Below, piece after piece: positions 8,043 to 15,845 of a DNA stretch of 62,219 bases. The notes beneath the pieces are model-generated. The model was given only the letters and a program-made list of their open reading frames with translations, made no database searches and was not told where the DNA came from. The stretch is from JAXMHQ01 sp046346665 (GTDB lineage Bacteria; Verrucomicrobiota; Verrucomicrobiia; Limisphaerales; JAXMHQ01). The stretch covers positions 1-62,219 of the forward strand of contig JAXMHQ010000031.1 of the NCBI GenBank assembly GCA_046346665.1, given 5' to 3'. Position 1 is the stretch's first letter. Every line of letters begins with the position of its first letter. The position numbers were made by a program, and so were the translations under genes.

Positions 8043-9092
8043 TCAGAGCAGGCCCGCTGTTTCGGGCCAGCCGCAGAGGATGTTGAGGCTTTGGACGGCC
8101 TGGCCGCCGGCGCCTTTGACGAGGTTATCCTCGGCGCTGAACAGCAGGAGCCGGCCGGTGCGCGGGTCGAGGCGCCAGGCGATTTCGATGGCGTTGGTGC
8201 CGACGACATTTTTCGTGTCGGGCAGGGTGGCGCCTTCGAGCAGCCGGACGAACGGTTCGTTCACATAGGCATCCCGGTAGCATTCGGTGACCTGGTCCCG
8301 GGTCAACGGGCGGGCGGGCCGGGTGTAGAGGCTGGTGAGAATGCCGCGATTGACGGGGACCAGGTGGGGCGTGAACTGCATCGTGAGCGGGTCTCCGGCG
8401 GCCAGGGATAATTCCTGTTCGATCTCGGACAAATGCCGGTGTTTCGGGACGCCGTAAGGCCGCAGGCTCTCGTTGCATTCGCAGAACAGGTAATCCAGTT
8501 CCGCTTTGCGTCCGGCTCCGGTGACGCCGCTGAGCGAATCCGCGATGATGTCGCCGGGCTGGATCAGTTTCGATTTCAGGAGCGGGATCAGCGGGAGCAG
8601 GATGCTGGTGGGATAGCAGCCGGGGGAGGCGACGAGTGAAGCCTGGGCGATTTCCGTCCGGTAGATTTCGGGCAATCCGTAGACGGCTTTGGGCAGCAGG
8701 GCGGGCGCGGGGTGGTCGTGCCCGTAGAATTCCTTGTAGACCGCCGCGTTGCGGAGCCGGAAATCGGCGCTGAGATCGATGACCTGGCAGCCGGCGTCGA
8801 GGAGCGGCACGGCGTATTCGGCGGCGACGCCATGCGGGAGCGCGAGGAAGGCGACGTCGGCCTGCCGGGCGATCATGTCGGGCTTGGGTTCCGTGAACCG
8901 GAGCGACTGGGCGGCGGGGAGGTGGGCGAAGCGAGGGAACACCTGTCCGAGGGTTTTGCCGGCGTATTGGCGCGAGGTGACGGCGGTGAGCTCGGCGTGG
9001 GGATGGTGCAGGAGCAGGCGGACGAGTTCCTCGCCGGAGTAGCCGGAGGCACCGATGATGGCGACCTTTTTCGAATTCATTGATTGGATCAT
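8043..9092 (-). CDS. argC: N-acetyl-gamma-glutamyl-phosphate reductase ArgC
   Basis: 349 aa. ArgC reduces N-acetylglutamyl phosphate to the semialdehyde with NADPH, the third step of arginine synthesis. It shows the N-terminal dinucleotide fold VAIIGASGYSGEELVRLL, the active-site SPGCYPT with Cys159, and the conserved GVTGAGRKAE and PHLVPVNRGI segments. Length is typical. Either Met1 (9092) or Met5 (9080) could start it; Met5 gives the more usual N-terminus. It follows rplM-rpsI after a strong terminator and leads an operon with the mgtE-like and methyltransferase genes. Its pathway partner argJ is downstream on the same strand. Confidence 0.95.
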   Translation of the reverse strand: MIQSMNSKKVAIIGASGYSGEELVRLLLHHPHAELTAVTSRQYAGKTLGQVFPRFAHLPAAQSLRFTEPKPDMIARQADVAFLALPHGVAAEYAVPLLDAGCQVIDLSADFRLRNAAVYKEFYGHDHPAPALLPKAVYGLPEIYRTEIAQASLVASPGCYPTSILLPLIPLLKSKLIQPGDIIADSLSGVTGAGRKAELDYLFCECNESLRPYGVPKHRHLSEIEQELSLAAGDPLTMQFTPHLVPVNRGILTSLYTRPARPLTRDQVTECYRDAYVNEPFVRLLEGATLPDTKNVVGTNAIEIAWRLDPRTGRLLLFSAEDNLVKGAGGQAVQSLNILCGWPETAGLL

Positions 9093-9182
9093 AGCAAAGC
9101 GTCCGCAGATTTCACAGATTTCGAAGATTTTTTGGAATCAGCGTTCATCGGCGAAGTTTGCGGGCAAAAAGTCTTTGAAAGC

Positions 9183-9217
9183 AAAACGCCCGCCGGGGGT
9201 GGCCGGCGGGCGTTTTT
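9183..9217 (-). terminator. Intrinsic terminator after rpsI
   Basis: A 14-bp perfect stem (AAAACGCCCGCCGG / CCGGCGGGCGTTTT) with a 6-nt loop and flanking T/A tracts lies between the rpsI stop and the argC start. It ends the rplM-rpsI transcript and also reads well on the other strand. Confidence 0.9.
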
Positions 9218-9233
9218 GGAAACCGGGTTTGGT

Positions 9234-9635
9234 TTAGCGCTTCGAGTATTGGAAGCGTTTGCGGGCGCCGGGCTGGCCGTATTTCTTGCGCTCCTTCATG
9301 CGGGGGTCGCGGGTCAGGAAGCCTTCCGCCTTGAGGGTAGGGCGCAGGGCCGCGTCCACGAGGAGCAGGGCGCGGGAAATGCCGTGGCGCACGGCGCCGG
9401 CCTGGCCGTTGGGGCCGCCGCCGGTCACGTTGACGCGCACGTCGTATTTGTCCGCCAGGTTGGTGACGGTCAGGGGCTGGGTGACGGTGCTGCGCAGGGT
9501 GTCCAGCGGGAAATAGGTTTCGAACGCGCGGCCGTTCACCGTGATTTTGCCGGTACCGGCGCTGAGGCGGACGCGGGCGATGGACGTCTTGCGGCGTCCG
9601 GTGCCCAGGAATTCGGGAGCTTTCGATTCAGCCAT
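9234..9635 (-). CDS. rpsI: 30S ribosomal protein S9
   Basis: 133 aa. It has the S9 signatures GTGRRKTSIARVRLSAGTGK near the N-terminus, VNVTGGGPNGQAGAVRHGIS in the middle and the basic tail ending GARKRFQYSKR that enters the ribosomal P site. It follows rplM by 26 bp in the standard rplM-rpsI operon and ends before a strong terminator. Confidence 0.97.
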   Translation of the reverse strand: MAESKAPEFLGTGRRKTSIARVRLSAGTGKITVNGRAFETYFPLDTLRSTVTQPLTVTNLADKYDVRVNVTGGGPNGQAGAVRHGISRALLLVDAALRPTLKAEGFLTRDPRMKERKKYGQPGARKRFQYSKR

Positions 9636-9661
9636 GGTCGGGAGGGTTGCGAGTTTGAAAA

Positions 9662-10096
9662 TTATTTGGCGCCGGCGAGAGCGGCGGGTTTCTGGGCGGC
9701 GTGGGGATGTTCCTTGCCCTTGTAGACTTTGAGTTTGGTGAGCAGGCTGCGGCCGAGGCGATTTTTTGGAACCATGCCCCGGACGGCGCGGTGGATGAGC
9801 ATCTCGGGGTGGCGCGCGCGCAACTGGGCGACGCTGGTGTATTTCTCGCCGCCTTTCCAGCCGGAATAGGTCATGTACTCCTTCTGGGTTTCCTTCTTGC
9901 CGGTCACCACGACTTTTTCAGCGTTGATGACGACGACGAAGCCGCCGGCATCGAGGTGAGGCGTAAAGACGGGGGTGTTTTTCCCGCGCAAAATATCCGC
10001 CACCTGGGCGGCCAGGCGGCCCAGGACGACGCCCTCGGCATCAATTACGTGCCACTGACGCTGGTCCAAATTCACTTTCGGCAAATGTGTTTTCAT
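9662..10096 (-). CDS. rplM: 50S ribosomal protein L13
   Basis: 144 aa from the chosen start. The N-terminus MKTHLPKVNLDQRQWHVIDA, the core GRLAAQVADILRGK and the segment VRGMVPKNRLGRSLLTKLKV are typical L13. The frame stays open 13 codons further upstream, but that extension does not match L13, so the Met at 10096 is taken as the start. It is first in the rplM-rpsI operon. Confidence 0.97.
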   Translation of the reverse strand: MKTHLPKVNLDQRQWHVIDAEGVVLGRLAAQVADILRGKNTPVFTPHLDAGGFVVVINAEKVVVTGKKETQKEYMTYSGWKGGEKYTSVAQLRARHPEMLIHRAVRGMVPKNRLGRSLLTKLKVYKGKEHPHAAQKPAALAGAK

Positions 10097-10170
10097 CGCA
10101 ATCCCGATCAAAGGAGCGCAAAAATTACCAGACACACGGACGAAGTCAACAGGCTTTTAGGCCTTGTGGG

Positions 10171-10265
10171 GATGGAGTGGTGTAGTAGTGGAGTTCTGGA
10201 AATGAGGCCCCAGGACGAGTGGGGCCAACACTCCAGGGCCCCACTACTCCATCACTCCATTTTTC
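10171..10265. repeat. Palindromic repeat, family R7
   Basis: The left arm GATGGAGTGGTGTAGTAGTG and the right arm CCACTACTCCATCACTCCAT are inverted copies (about 17 of 20 match). An inner hairpin (GGCCCC ... GGGGCC) lies between them. The arms are built of a GGAGTRRTG-like word. It occupies most of the gap (10097-10324) between the divergent rplM and histidine kinase genes. Confidence 0.75.
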
Positions 10266-10324
10266 CCCGTTGTGACAAAGTCTTGCTTCGATGGGTTGTT
10301 GGGCTAGACTCGCGGTCGAAGCCC

Positions 10325-11431
10325 ATGCTGACAAAGAGTCCCGACATCGCGGGTTCAGGGGATGTAGGGTCCGGTTTACCGAGCGTGCTGCTGGACAGCT
10401 TGCTTTGCGGAGTGCTTTCGGTCGATGCAGAACATCGGCAGGTGGCCCTGAACCCGGATGCCGAACATCTCCTGGGAGCCGCACCCGGTTCCAGTTTTCC
10501 ATTCGCCAATCTTCCCCGGCCGCTTCAATCCATCGTCGAAGAGGTCCAATCCGCCGGCCGGCGCATCGTGGATCGACGGGTGGCTTTGAATTTGAACGGG
10601 AAGGAACTGGCGATATCCGCGGCGGCGTTCCCGGTGCCGTCGGGCGGGCCGGGCGTGGGGGTGACGCTTGTGTTGAGGGACCTGGCGGCGACGGGGCGGG
10701 TGGAGGAAAATCTGACGCGGCTGAACCGGCTGGCGAGCCTGGGAACCCTTTCGGCGAGCATGGCGCACGAGATCAAGAACGCGCTGGTGCCGATCAAGAC
10801 GTTTGTGGATCTGCTGTTGGAGAAGGACGGTGACGTCGAGCTGGCGGAGACGGTGCGGCGCGAGATGCGGCGGGTGAACACCATCGTGACGAACATGCTG
10901 CGGTTTGCCGCGCCGGCCAAGCCGTCGCGGGTCCCGGTGGCGATCCACGAGCTGCTGGATCACTCGCTTCGCATGGCCCAGCACCGCGCCGAGGGCAAGC
11001 TGATCTCTTTCCAGCGCCAGTTCGAAGCTTCCCCCGACGTTTTTCACGGGGACGATCACCAGCTTCAGCAGGCCGTGTTGAACCTGCTGCTCAACGCGGT
11101 GGAGGCGATGGGATCGGAAGGCACACTGACGGTGGCGACGGATCTTCAGGGGTCCGAGGCGGCGCATGCGTTGCGCGAAGGCGGCGGCACGCCGGGGGCG
11201 GTGCTGCGACTGCGCATCACGGACACCGGCACTGGAATCGCGCCGGAAATTCTCAATTCCATTTTCGAACCGTTCTTCACCACCAAACGGGAAGGCACGG
11301 GGCTGGGGTTGTCGGTGACGCGACGGATCATTGAGGATCATGCCGGCCGGCTCGAGGTGCAGAGCACGCCGGGAAAAGGCACCACGTTTACCGTGCTGCT
11401 GCCGATGACCCTCGAAACCACCGGCGCCTGA
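10325..11431 (+). CDS. NtrB-like sensor histidine kinase, apparently soluble
   Basis: 368 aa from the chosen ATG. A PAS-like N-terminal segment (about 18-120) is followed by a dimerisation helix with H-box SASMAHEIKNALVPIKTF (His148) and an ATPase domain with N box LLNLLLNAVEAM, G1 DTGTGIAPE, F box IFEPFFTTK and G2 GTGLGLSV. No membrane segment is seen, so it should sense a cytoplasmic signal, as NtrB-type kinases do. The open frame extends upstream through the R7 palindrome; the ATG at 10325 is the first that gives a sensible N-terminus. No response regulator is adjacent, so its partner is unknown. Confidence 0.85.
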   Translation: MLTKSPDIAGSGDVGSGLPSVLLDSLLCGVLSVDAEHRQVALNPDAEHLLGAAPGSSFPFANLPRPLQSIVEEVQSAGRRIVDRRVALNLNGKELAISAAAFPVPSGGPGVGVTLVLRDLAATGRVEENLTRLNRLASLGTLSASMAHEIKNALVPIKTFVDLLLEKDGDVELAETVRREMRRVNTIVTNMLRFAAPAKPSRVPVAIHELLDHSLRMAQHRAEGKLISFQRQFEASPDVFHGDDHQLQQAVLNLLLNAVEAMGSEGTLTVATDLQGSEAAHALREGGGTPGAVLRLRITDTGTGIAPEILNSIFEPFFTTKREGTGLGLSVTRRIIEDHAGRLEVQSTPGKGTTFTVLLPMTLETTGA

Positions 11432-11661
11432 GCCGATTCTCTGCGGCCCCTCGCGTTCACGTGAACCGTGACGGCTCGGCTCGGTTCCGGTTGTCTTTCC
11501 ATTCCACCGTCGTTTTCGGCGCCCTGCGGGGACGAGTCCGGCCAGGGCGTGTCGCGCGCGACCGGGTTTTTCTGAACGATTGATCCGGGGCGCTTGACGT
11601 CGTATGGATCTTCTGCAAGGCTTGTGGGGCTTAAAGCAGTTGGGCAGGTAGAAAGTCGTGC

Positions 11662-13758
11662 ATGTTCCCGTCGTCTTGCGTCCTGCCTTACCGGACGGTC
11701 TTGGCAGTGGCGGTGCTGGTCTTCGTTTCATTCGCTTCCCCGGCCCTGAACATCATTTCGGGTCCCACGTTGATTCCGGCGCCGCATGCGCCGCTCGCGG
11801 CGAGGATTGAGTTGGTGACGGATGGTTATTCCCGTGTGAGCCTGACGATCGACGACGGGGATCGGAGCTGGCGCCGGGATTTTTACGATTATGCACAATG
11901 GCATTCCGTGCCGGTGCTGGGGTTGAGGGCGGGGCGGGAGAACCTGATAACGGTGACGGTAATTGACCGTTTTGGCAATGCCGTCGAAGCCGGGGATCCG
12001 GTGGGTTATTTCACGGGTCCGCTGCCGGCGGATTTTCCCGTGAGCGTGCTGATGACCAGCAAGCCGGACAGAATGGAGCCGGGTTACACGCTGTCCTATC
12101 TCAACAACCGCGCCGCCAAGCGCGGCTACACGGCGGTAATTGATGCCGCGGGCGAAGTTGTTTGGTACACCGGCCTGCCGGCCGCTTCCGATGTGCGCCA
12201 GATGGCGAACGGGAACCTGTTCTTTCCCCTGAACACAAACTTTTACGAGTTGAATTTCCTGGGTGAGACCGTGGCGAACTGGAATGCGCCGACGAACCTG
12301 CCGATCAACATACACGACGGCGTGCCGACCGATCACGGCACGATCCTCTACCTGAGCGATGCGAGCCGGGTGGTGACGAACCTGCCGGGCAGCGCCACGG
12401 ATTCGAACGCGCCCGTGCGCTCCGCGTCGGTTCTTTACAATCGCGTCGTGGAAATCTCGGCGACCAACGCCGAGGTGCTGAACGTGTGGTCGCCGATCGA
12501 CCTGCTGGATCCGGCGCGGGTGGATTACCTGAGCCTGACCATCACGACGGCGCTGGGCTACGACGTGGAACATTCCAACGCGCTGCTGGAGGATCCGCGG
12601 GATGATTCGATCGTGGTTTCGATGCGGCACCAGGATGCTGTGGTGAAATTCTCGCGGCAGACGGGGCAGCTCAAGTGGATCCTGGGGCCGCACGCGAACT
12701 GGGGTCCGGCGTGGCAGCCGTTCCTGTTGAACCCGGTGGGGGATCCTTTCGAGTGGAATTACGCCCAGCACGCCCCGATCCTCACCGAATCCGGCACCTG
12801 GCTTCTTTACGACGATGGTGTGAAGCGGGCCAGCCCGTTTGATCCCGCGCTTCCGGACTCGAGCACCTACAGTCGCGCGGTGGAATTCCGGGTCGATGAA
12901 GCGCGGATGGAAGTGTCGCAGGTTTGGGACTACGGCCGGACGAACCTCCAACGGTTTTACACGCCCATCGTGGGCAGCACCTATCAGCTCCCGGAGACCG
13001 GGAATGTGTTGATCAACTACGGGTCCGTCAGCCTCGTGAACGGTTTTCCCGTGAGCGCCGCGAATCCGAACGCCACCATGGTCGTGATCCAGGAAGTCAC
13101 CCACACCGCCAATCCCGAGGTCGTTTTTCAACTGGTTTACTTCGACTATTCGCCGACCGAACCCAGCTACCTTGGATACAATGCGTATCGGAGCCGCCAT
13201 ATCCCCGATTTATATCCTGTCCTGACGCCCGGTGGCGCCCTGGCCGAATTGGCGATGTCGGTGCAGCAGACCGGCCGTAGATCTGCGCGCGTGCTGATGC
13301 CGTTCCTCGCGTCGGCCCTGAACGGGATCGGCAGACAGGACGTGGCTGCCGCCCGGCGCTGGCTTGAGAAGTTTCAGAGCCGGTTGCTCGCAGCGCGGGT
13401 CGATCCCCCAACCGCCAACGTGCTGTTTTACCAGGCCGAGTCCATCCTGGACGCGCTCGAGGCGGGGAGAACCGTTTACGCGACCGAGCGCTTGACCTCG
13501 GAATACCCGCTGTTTGAACCGCTTCACGGTCTTGCGGGGCTGGTGGACTCCGTCGCGAAGGCGAATCCGAAATCGAGGCGTGCGCTCGTGCAGCAACTCT
13601 GCAACGCGTTGGGATCGATGAAGGGGAACGACACGAGAACCGCGGTGCGCGGTCTCCGGGCGTTCCAGCGTGCGATCCGGTCGGCCCGGCTGGAATCTTC
13701 CGTCGCCGACAATCTCTGGTTCCAGGCGCAGCACATTGTCAACGCGCTGGAGGGGTGA
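11662..13758 (+). CDS. Secreted arylsulfotransferase (ASST)-like protein with two C-terminal helical repeats
   Basis: 698 aa. The N-terminal signal peptide (hydrophobic residues about 12-27) is followed by a propeller-type region matching arylsulfate sulfotransferases: VWYTGLPAASDVRQMANGN, LYNRVVEIS and EWNYAQHAPIL, whose His370 lies where the family has its sulfate-accepting His. ASST enzymes move sulfate between phenols without PAPS. Residues 525-603 and 622-698 are two copies of a helical unit (GxxxDxxxAxxxLxxFQ ... ADNLWFQAQHIVNALE), resembling FIVAR/FIMAH-like bundles used for sugar binding. It converges on the ABC permease with 19 bp between. The 230-bp gap before it holds only a perfect 12-bp palindrome GTTCACGTGAAC at 11455-11466. 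Activity is unproven; some relatives are annotated only as beta-propellers. Confidence 0.75.
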   Translation: MFPSSCVLPYRTVLAVAVLVFVSFASPALNIISGPTLIPAPHAPLAARIELVTDGYSRVSLTIDDGDRSWRRDFYDYAQWHSVPVLGLRAGRENLITVTVIDRFGNAVEAGDPVGYFTGPLPADFPVSVLMTSKPDRMEPGYTLSYLNNRAAKRGYTAVIDAAGEVVWYTGLPAASDVRQMANGNLFFPLNTNFYELNFLGETVANWNAPTNLPINIHDGVPTDHGTILYLSDASRVVTNLPGSATDSNAPVRSASVLYNRVVEISATNAEVLNVWSPIDLLDPARVDYLSLTITTALGYDVEHSNALLEDPRDDSIVVSMRHQDAVVKFSRQTGQLKWILGPHANWGPAWQPFLLNPVGDPFEWNYAQHAPILTESGTWLLYDDGVKRASPFDPALPDSSTYSRAVEFRVDEARMEVSQVWDYGRTNLQRFYTPIVGSTYQLPETGNVLINYGSVSLVNGFPVSAANPNATMVVIQEVTHTANPEVVFQLVYFDYSPTEPSYLGYNAYRSRHIPDLYPVLTPGGALAELAMSVQQTGRRSARVLMPFLASALNGIGRQDVAAARRWLEKFQSRLLAARVDPPTANVLFYQAESILDALEAGRTVYATERLTSEYPLFEPLHGLAGLVDSVAKANPKSRRALVQQLCNALGSMKGNDTRTAVRGLRAFQRAIRSARLESSVADNLWFQAQHIVNALEG

Positions 13759-13777
13759 CGGCGGGCGCCAGCCGGCG

Positions 13778-14749
13778 TCAGGCGCGGCGGGCGGCGAGGC
13801 GGTGGCGGTAATGATCGACGATGACGGCGGCGACGATGACGGCACCGGTGACGAGGCGTTTGATTTCGTCGCGGGCGCCGACGGTGGCGAGGCCGGTGTT
13901 GAGCACCGCCATGATGAGCACGCCGAAGAAGGTGCGCACGACGGAGCCGCGGCCGCCGAGGAGGCTGGTGCCGCCGATGACCGCGGCGGCTATGGCCTGG
14001 AGTTCGAAGCCGGACCCGGCGTTGGGGTTGGCGGACTGGAACCGGGACGTGTCGATGACGGCGGCGGCGCCGGTGAGGAGTCCGCTCAGGATGAACACGG
14101 AGGTTTTGACGGCGCCGGGTTGAATGCCGCTCAGGCGGGCGGCTTCGGCATTGGCGCCGACGGCGATCATGTGTCGGCCGAACACGGCGCGCGACAGGAC
14201 GGCCTGGGCCGCGGCGACGACAACGAGGGCGAGCAGGAACGGCAGGGACAGGCCGAAGATCGCCGAGCCCGCGATGCCTTCGATGGCCGGACCGATGTAC
14301 TCCGTCTGGGACCGTGTCAAAGCGTGAGCCCCGCCCCGGGCCATTTCCATCATGCCGAGCGTGACGATGAACGACGGCAATTTCCATCGGACGGAGACGA
14401 TCCCGTTGAATGCGCCGCAGGCTGCGCCGGCGGCGAGTCCACCGAGGACGGCCAGCCACAGGGGCCATTGCCACCGGGTGAGCGCCACGCCGACCACCGC
14501 GCCGCAAAACCCGAGCACGGAACCGACCGAGAGATCGATTTCCGCGACGATCAGCACGTAGGTCATCCCGGTGGCCACCAGCAGCGCGGCGGGAATCTGG
14601 TTGGCGATGGTGCGGAACGTTTCCGCGCTGAAGAAATGGCGCGTGCACAGGCTGAACACCAGCACCAGCAGCGCCAGGGCGAGCACGAGGCCGAGATCGT
14701 CGGCCACGACGCGGCGCCAGTCGGAGGTTGCTCGGGCGGGCACGCTCAT
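13778..14749 (-). CDS. Ribose/xylose-type ABC transporter permease (RbsC family)
   Basis: 323 aa. A highly hydrophobic protein with about eight or nine membrane segments and the RbsC-family signatures EIDLSVGSVLGFCGA, FIVTLGMMEMARGGA, FGRHMIAVGANAEAARLSGI and AAAVIGGTSLLGGRGSV. The start at 14749 overlaps the stop of the binding-protein gene by 4 bp (ATGA). RbsC-type permeases need an RbsA ATPase; none is adjacent. The only RbsA-like gene in the window is at 45511-47055. The substrate is probably a monosaccharide. Confidence 0.9.
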   Translation of the reverse strand: MSVPARATSDWRRVVADDLGLVLALALLVLVFSLCTRHFFSAETFRTIANQIPAALLVATGMTYVLIVAEIDLSVGSVLGFCGAVVGVALTRWQWPLWLAVLGGLAAGAACGAFNGIVSVRWKLPSFIVTLGMMEMARGGAHALTRSQTEYIGPAIEGIAGSAIFGLSLPFLLALVVVAAAQAVLSRAVFGRHMIAVGANAEAARLSGIQPGAVKTSVFILSGLLTGAAAVIDTSRFQSANPNAGSGFELQAIAAAVIGGTSLLGGRGSVVRTFFGVLIMAVLNTGLATVGARDEIKRLVTGAVIVAAVIVDHYRHRLAARRA

Positions 14750-15708
14750 TTGGCGCGCAACGTTTCCGCCGTCACCAGTTCCACCGGCGTTTCGCGGTCG
14801 GCCGGCGGCGTCCGGTCGCGAAGCATGTCCAGCGCGCACTCGATTCCGAACACGGCGAGCTGGTCGGAGTGCTGGTCCGCCGTGGCGAGGACTTTTCCAT
14901 CCTGAAGCAACTGGCGCACGGCGGCGATGTTATCGTAGCCGACGACCAGCACCGGTTCCTGCCGGCCGGCGGCTCGCAGGGCGGCAACCGCGCCGAGGGC
15001 CATGTTGTCGTTCGCGCACAACACGGCTTTCAGCGCGGGATACTCGGTGAGCAGCGCGGCAACGACCTGGTTGGCCTTGTCCGTTTCCCAATAACCCGAT
15101 TGCGAGCTGGCGACCTGGATGCCCGCCGCCTTCATGGCGTCCTCGAATCCGAGCTTGCGCTGAATGCCGTTGAACGCGTTGGGGGCGCCTTCGATGATCA
15201 CCACGCTGTCGCCCGCCTTGAGTTTGCCCGCGAGATAGCCGCCCACGGCGCGCGCGCCTTTGCGATTGTCGGGGCCGACGAAGGGGAACCGGACACCGCT
15301 GGCCGCCACGACGGCGTCGTCGAAGCGGTTGTCGATGTTCACGACCACGATCCCGGCCTGCTGCGCCCGCTTGCACACGGGGACCAGCGCCCGGGAATCC
15401 GCCGGTGCGATGACGATGGCGTCGACCTTCTGCGCGATCATCTGTTCGACGAGGTCGATCTGGCGGCTGACGTCGAGTTCGTCCTTGATGCCGTTGGCGA
15501 TGAGGTCGTATTGGGCGGCGTGGGCCTGCTGGTGGGCTTTCGCGCCGTTTTCCATGGTGAGGAAAAATTCATTGGCGAGCGACTTCATGACGAGCGCCAC
15601 GCGCGGCTTTGAGGTGGCGGGGGCGTGGTCGTCCGAAGGCTTGCAGCCGGGCAGGAGCAGGGCGGCGACGGCGAGGCAGGCGGCGATGAAAGTGGAGTGT
15701 CGATTCAT
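14746..15708 (-). CDS. Sugar-binding lipoprotein of a ribose-type ABC transporter (periplasmic binding protein, RbsB family)
   Basis: 320 aa. The signal peptide ends in the lipobox LLLPGC (Cys22), so the protein is lipid-anchored. The mature part follows the type I periplasmic binding fold: RVALVMKSLANEFFLTMENGAKAH, the DVSRQIDLVEQMIAQKVDAI segment, IDNRFDD, and CANDNMALGAVAALRAAG with VVGYDN at the hinge. Upstream codons in frame lack a signal peptide, so Met at 15708 is the start. It is coupled to the permease but the operon ends there without an ATPase gene. Confidence 0.9.
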   Translation of the reverse strand: MNRHSTFIAACLAVAALLLPGCKPSDDHAPATSKPRVALVMKSLANEFFLTMENGAKAHQQAHAAQYDLIANGIKDELDVSRQIDLVEQMIAQKVDAIVIAPADSRALVPVCKRAQQAGIVVVNIDNRFDDAVVAASGVRFPFVGPDNRKGARAVGGYLAGKLKAGDSVVIIEGAPNAFNGIQRKLGFEDAMKAAGIQVASSQSGYWETDKANQVVAALLTEYPALKAVLCANDNMALGAVAALRAAGRQEPVLVVGYDNIAAVRQLLQDGKVLATADQHSDQLAVFGIECALDMLRDRTPPADRETPVELVTAETLRAK

Positions 15709-15845
15709 GTGCGTTCGGGTTGTGGTTCCAGGCTCGGCAGGCGCAGAATGCCATGATTGATTCGGGGCGCGCAAAGGGAAACCACCGTGGAATCACACCC
15801 AGTTCTTGGGGTTGGATGCTGAAACGATCGCGGTAGACTGGTGGC

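Noticed and set aside
9701..10324. N-terminal extension of the histidine kinase frame
   Set aside because: It runs antisense through rplM and the R7 palindrome and has no domain; the ATG at 10325 gives a normal kinase.
15516..15708. Antisense frame near the binding-lipoprotein start as a small regulatory gene
   Set aside because: No start signal or composition supports it; it is a shadow of the lipoprotein signal region.
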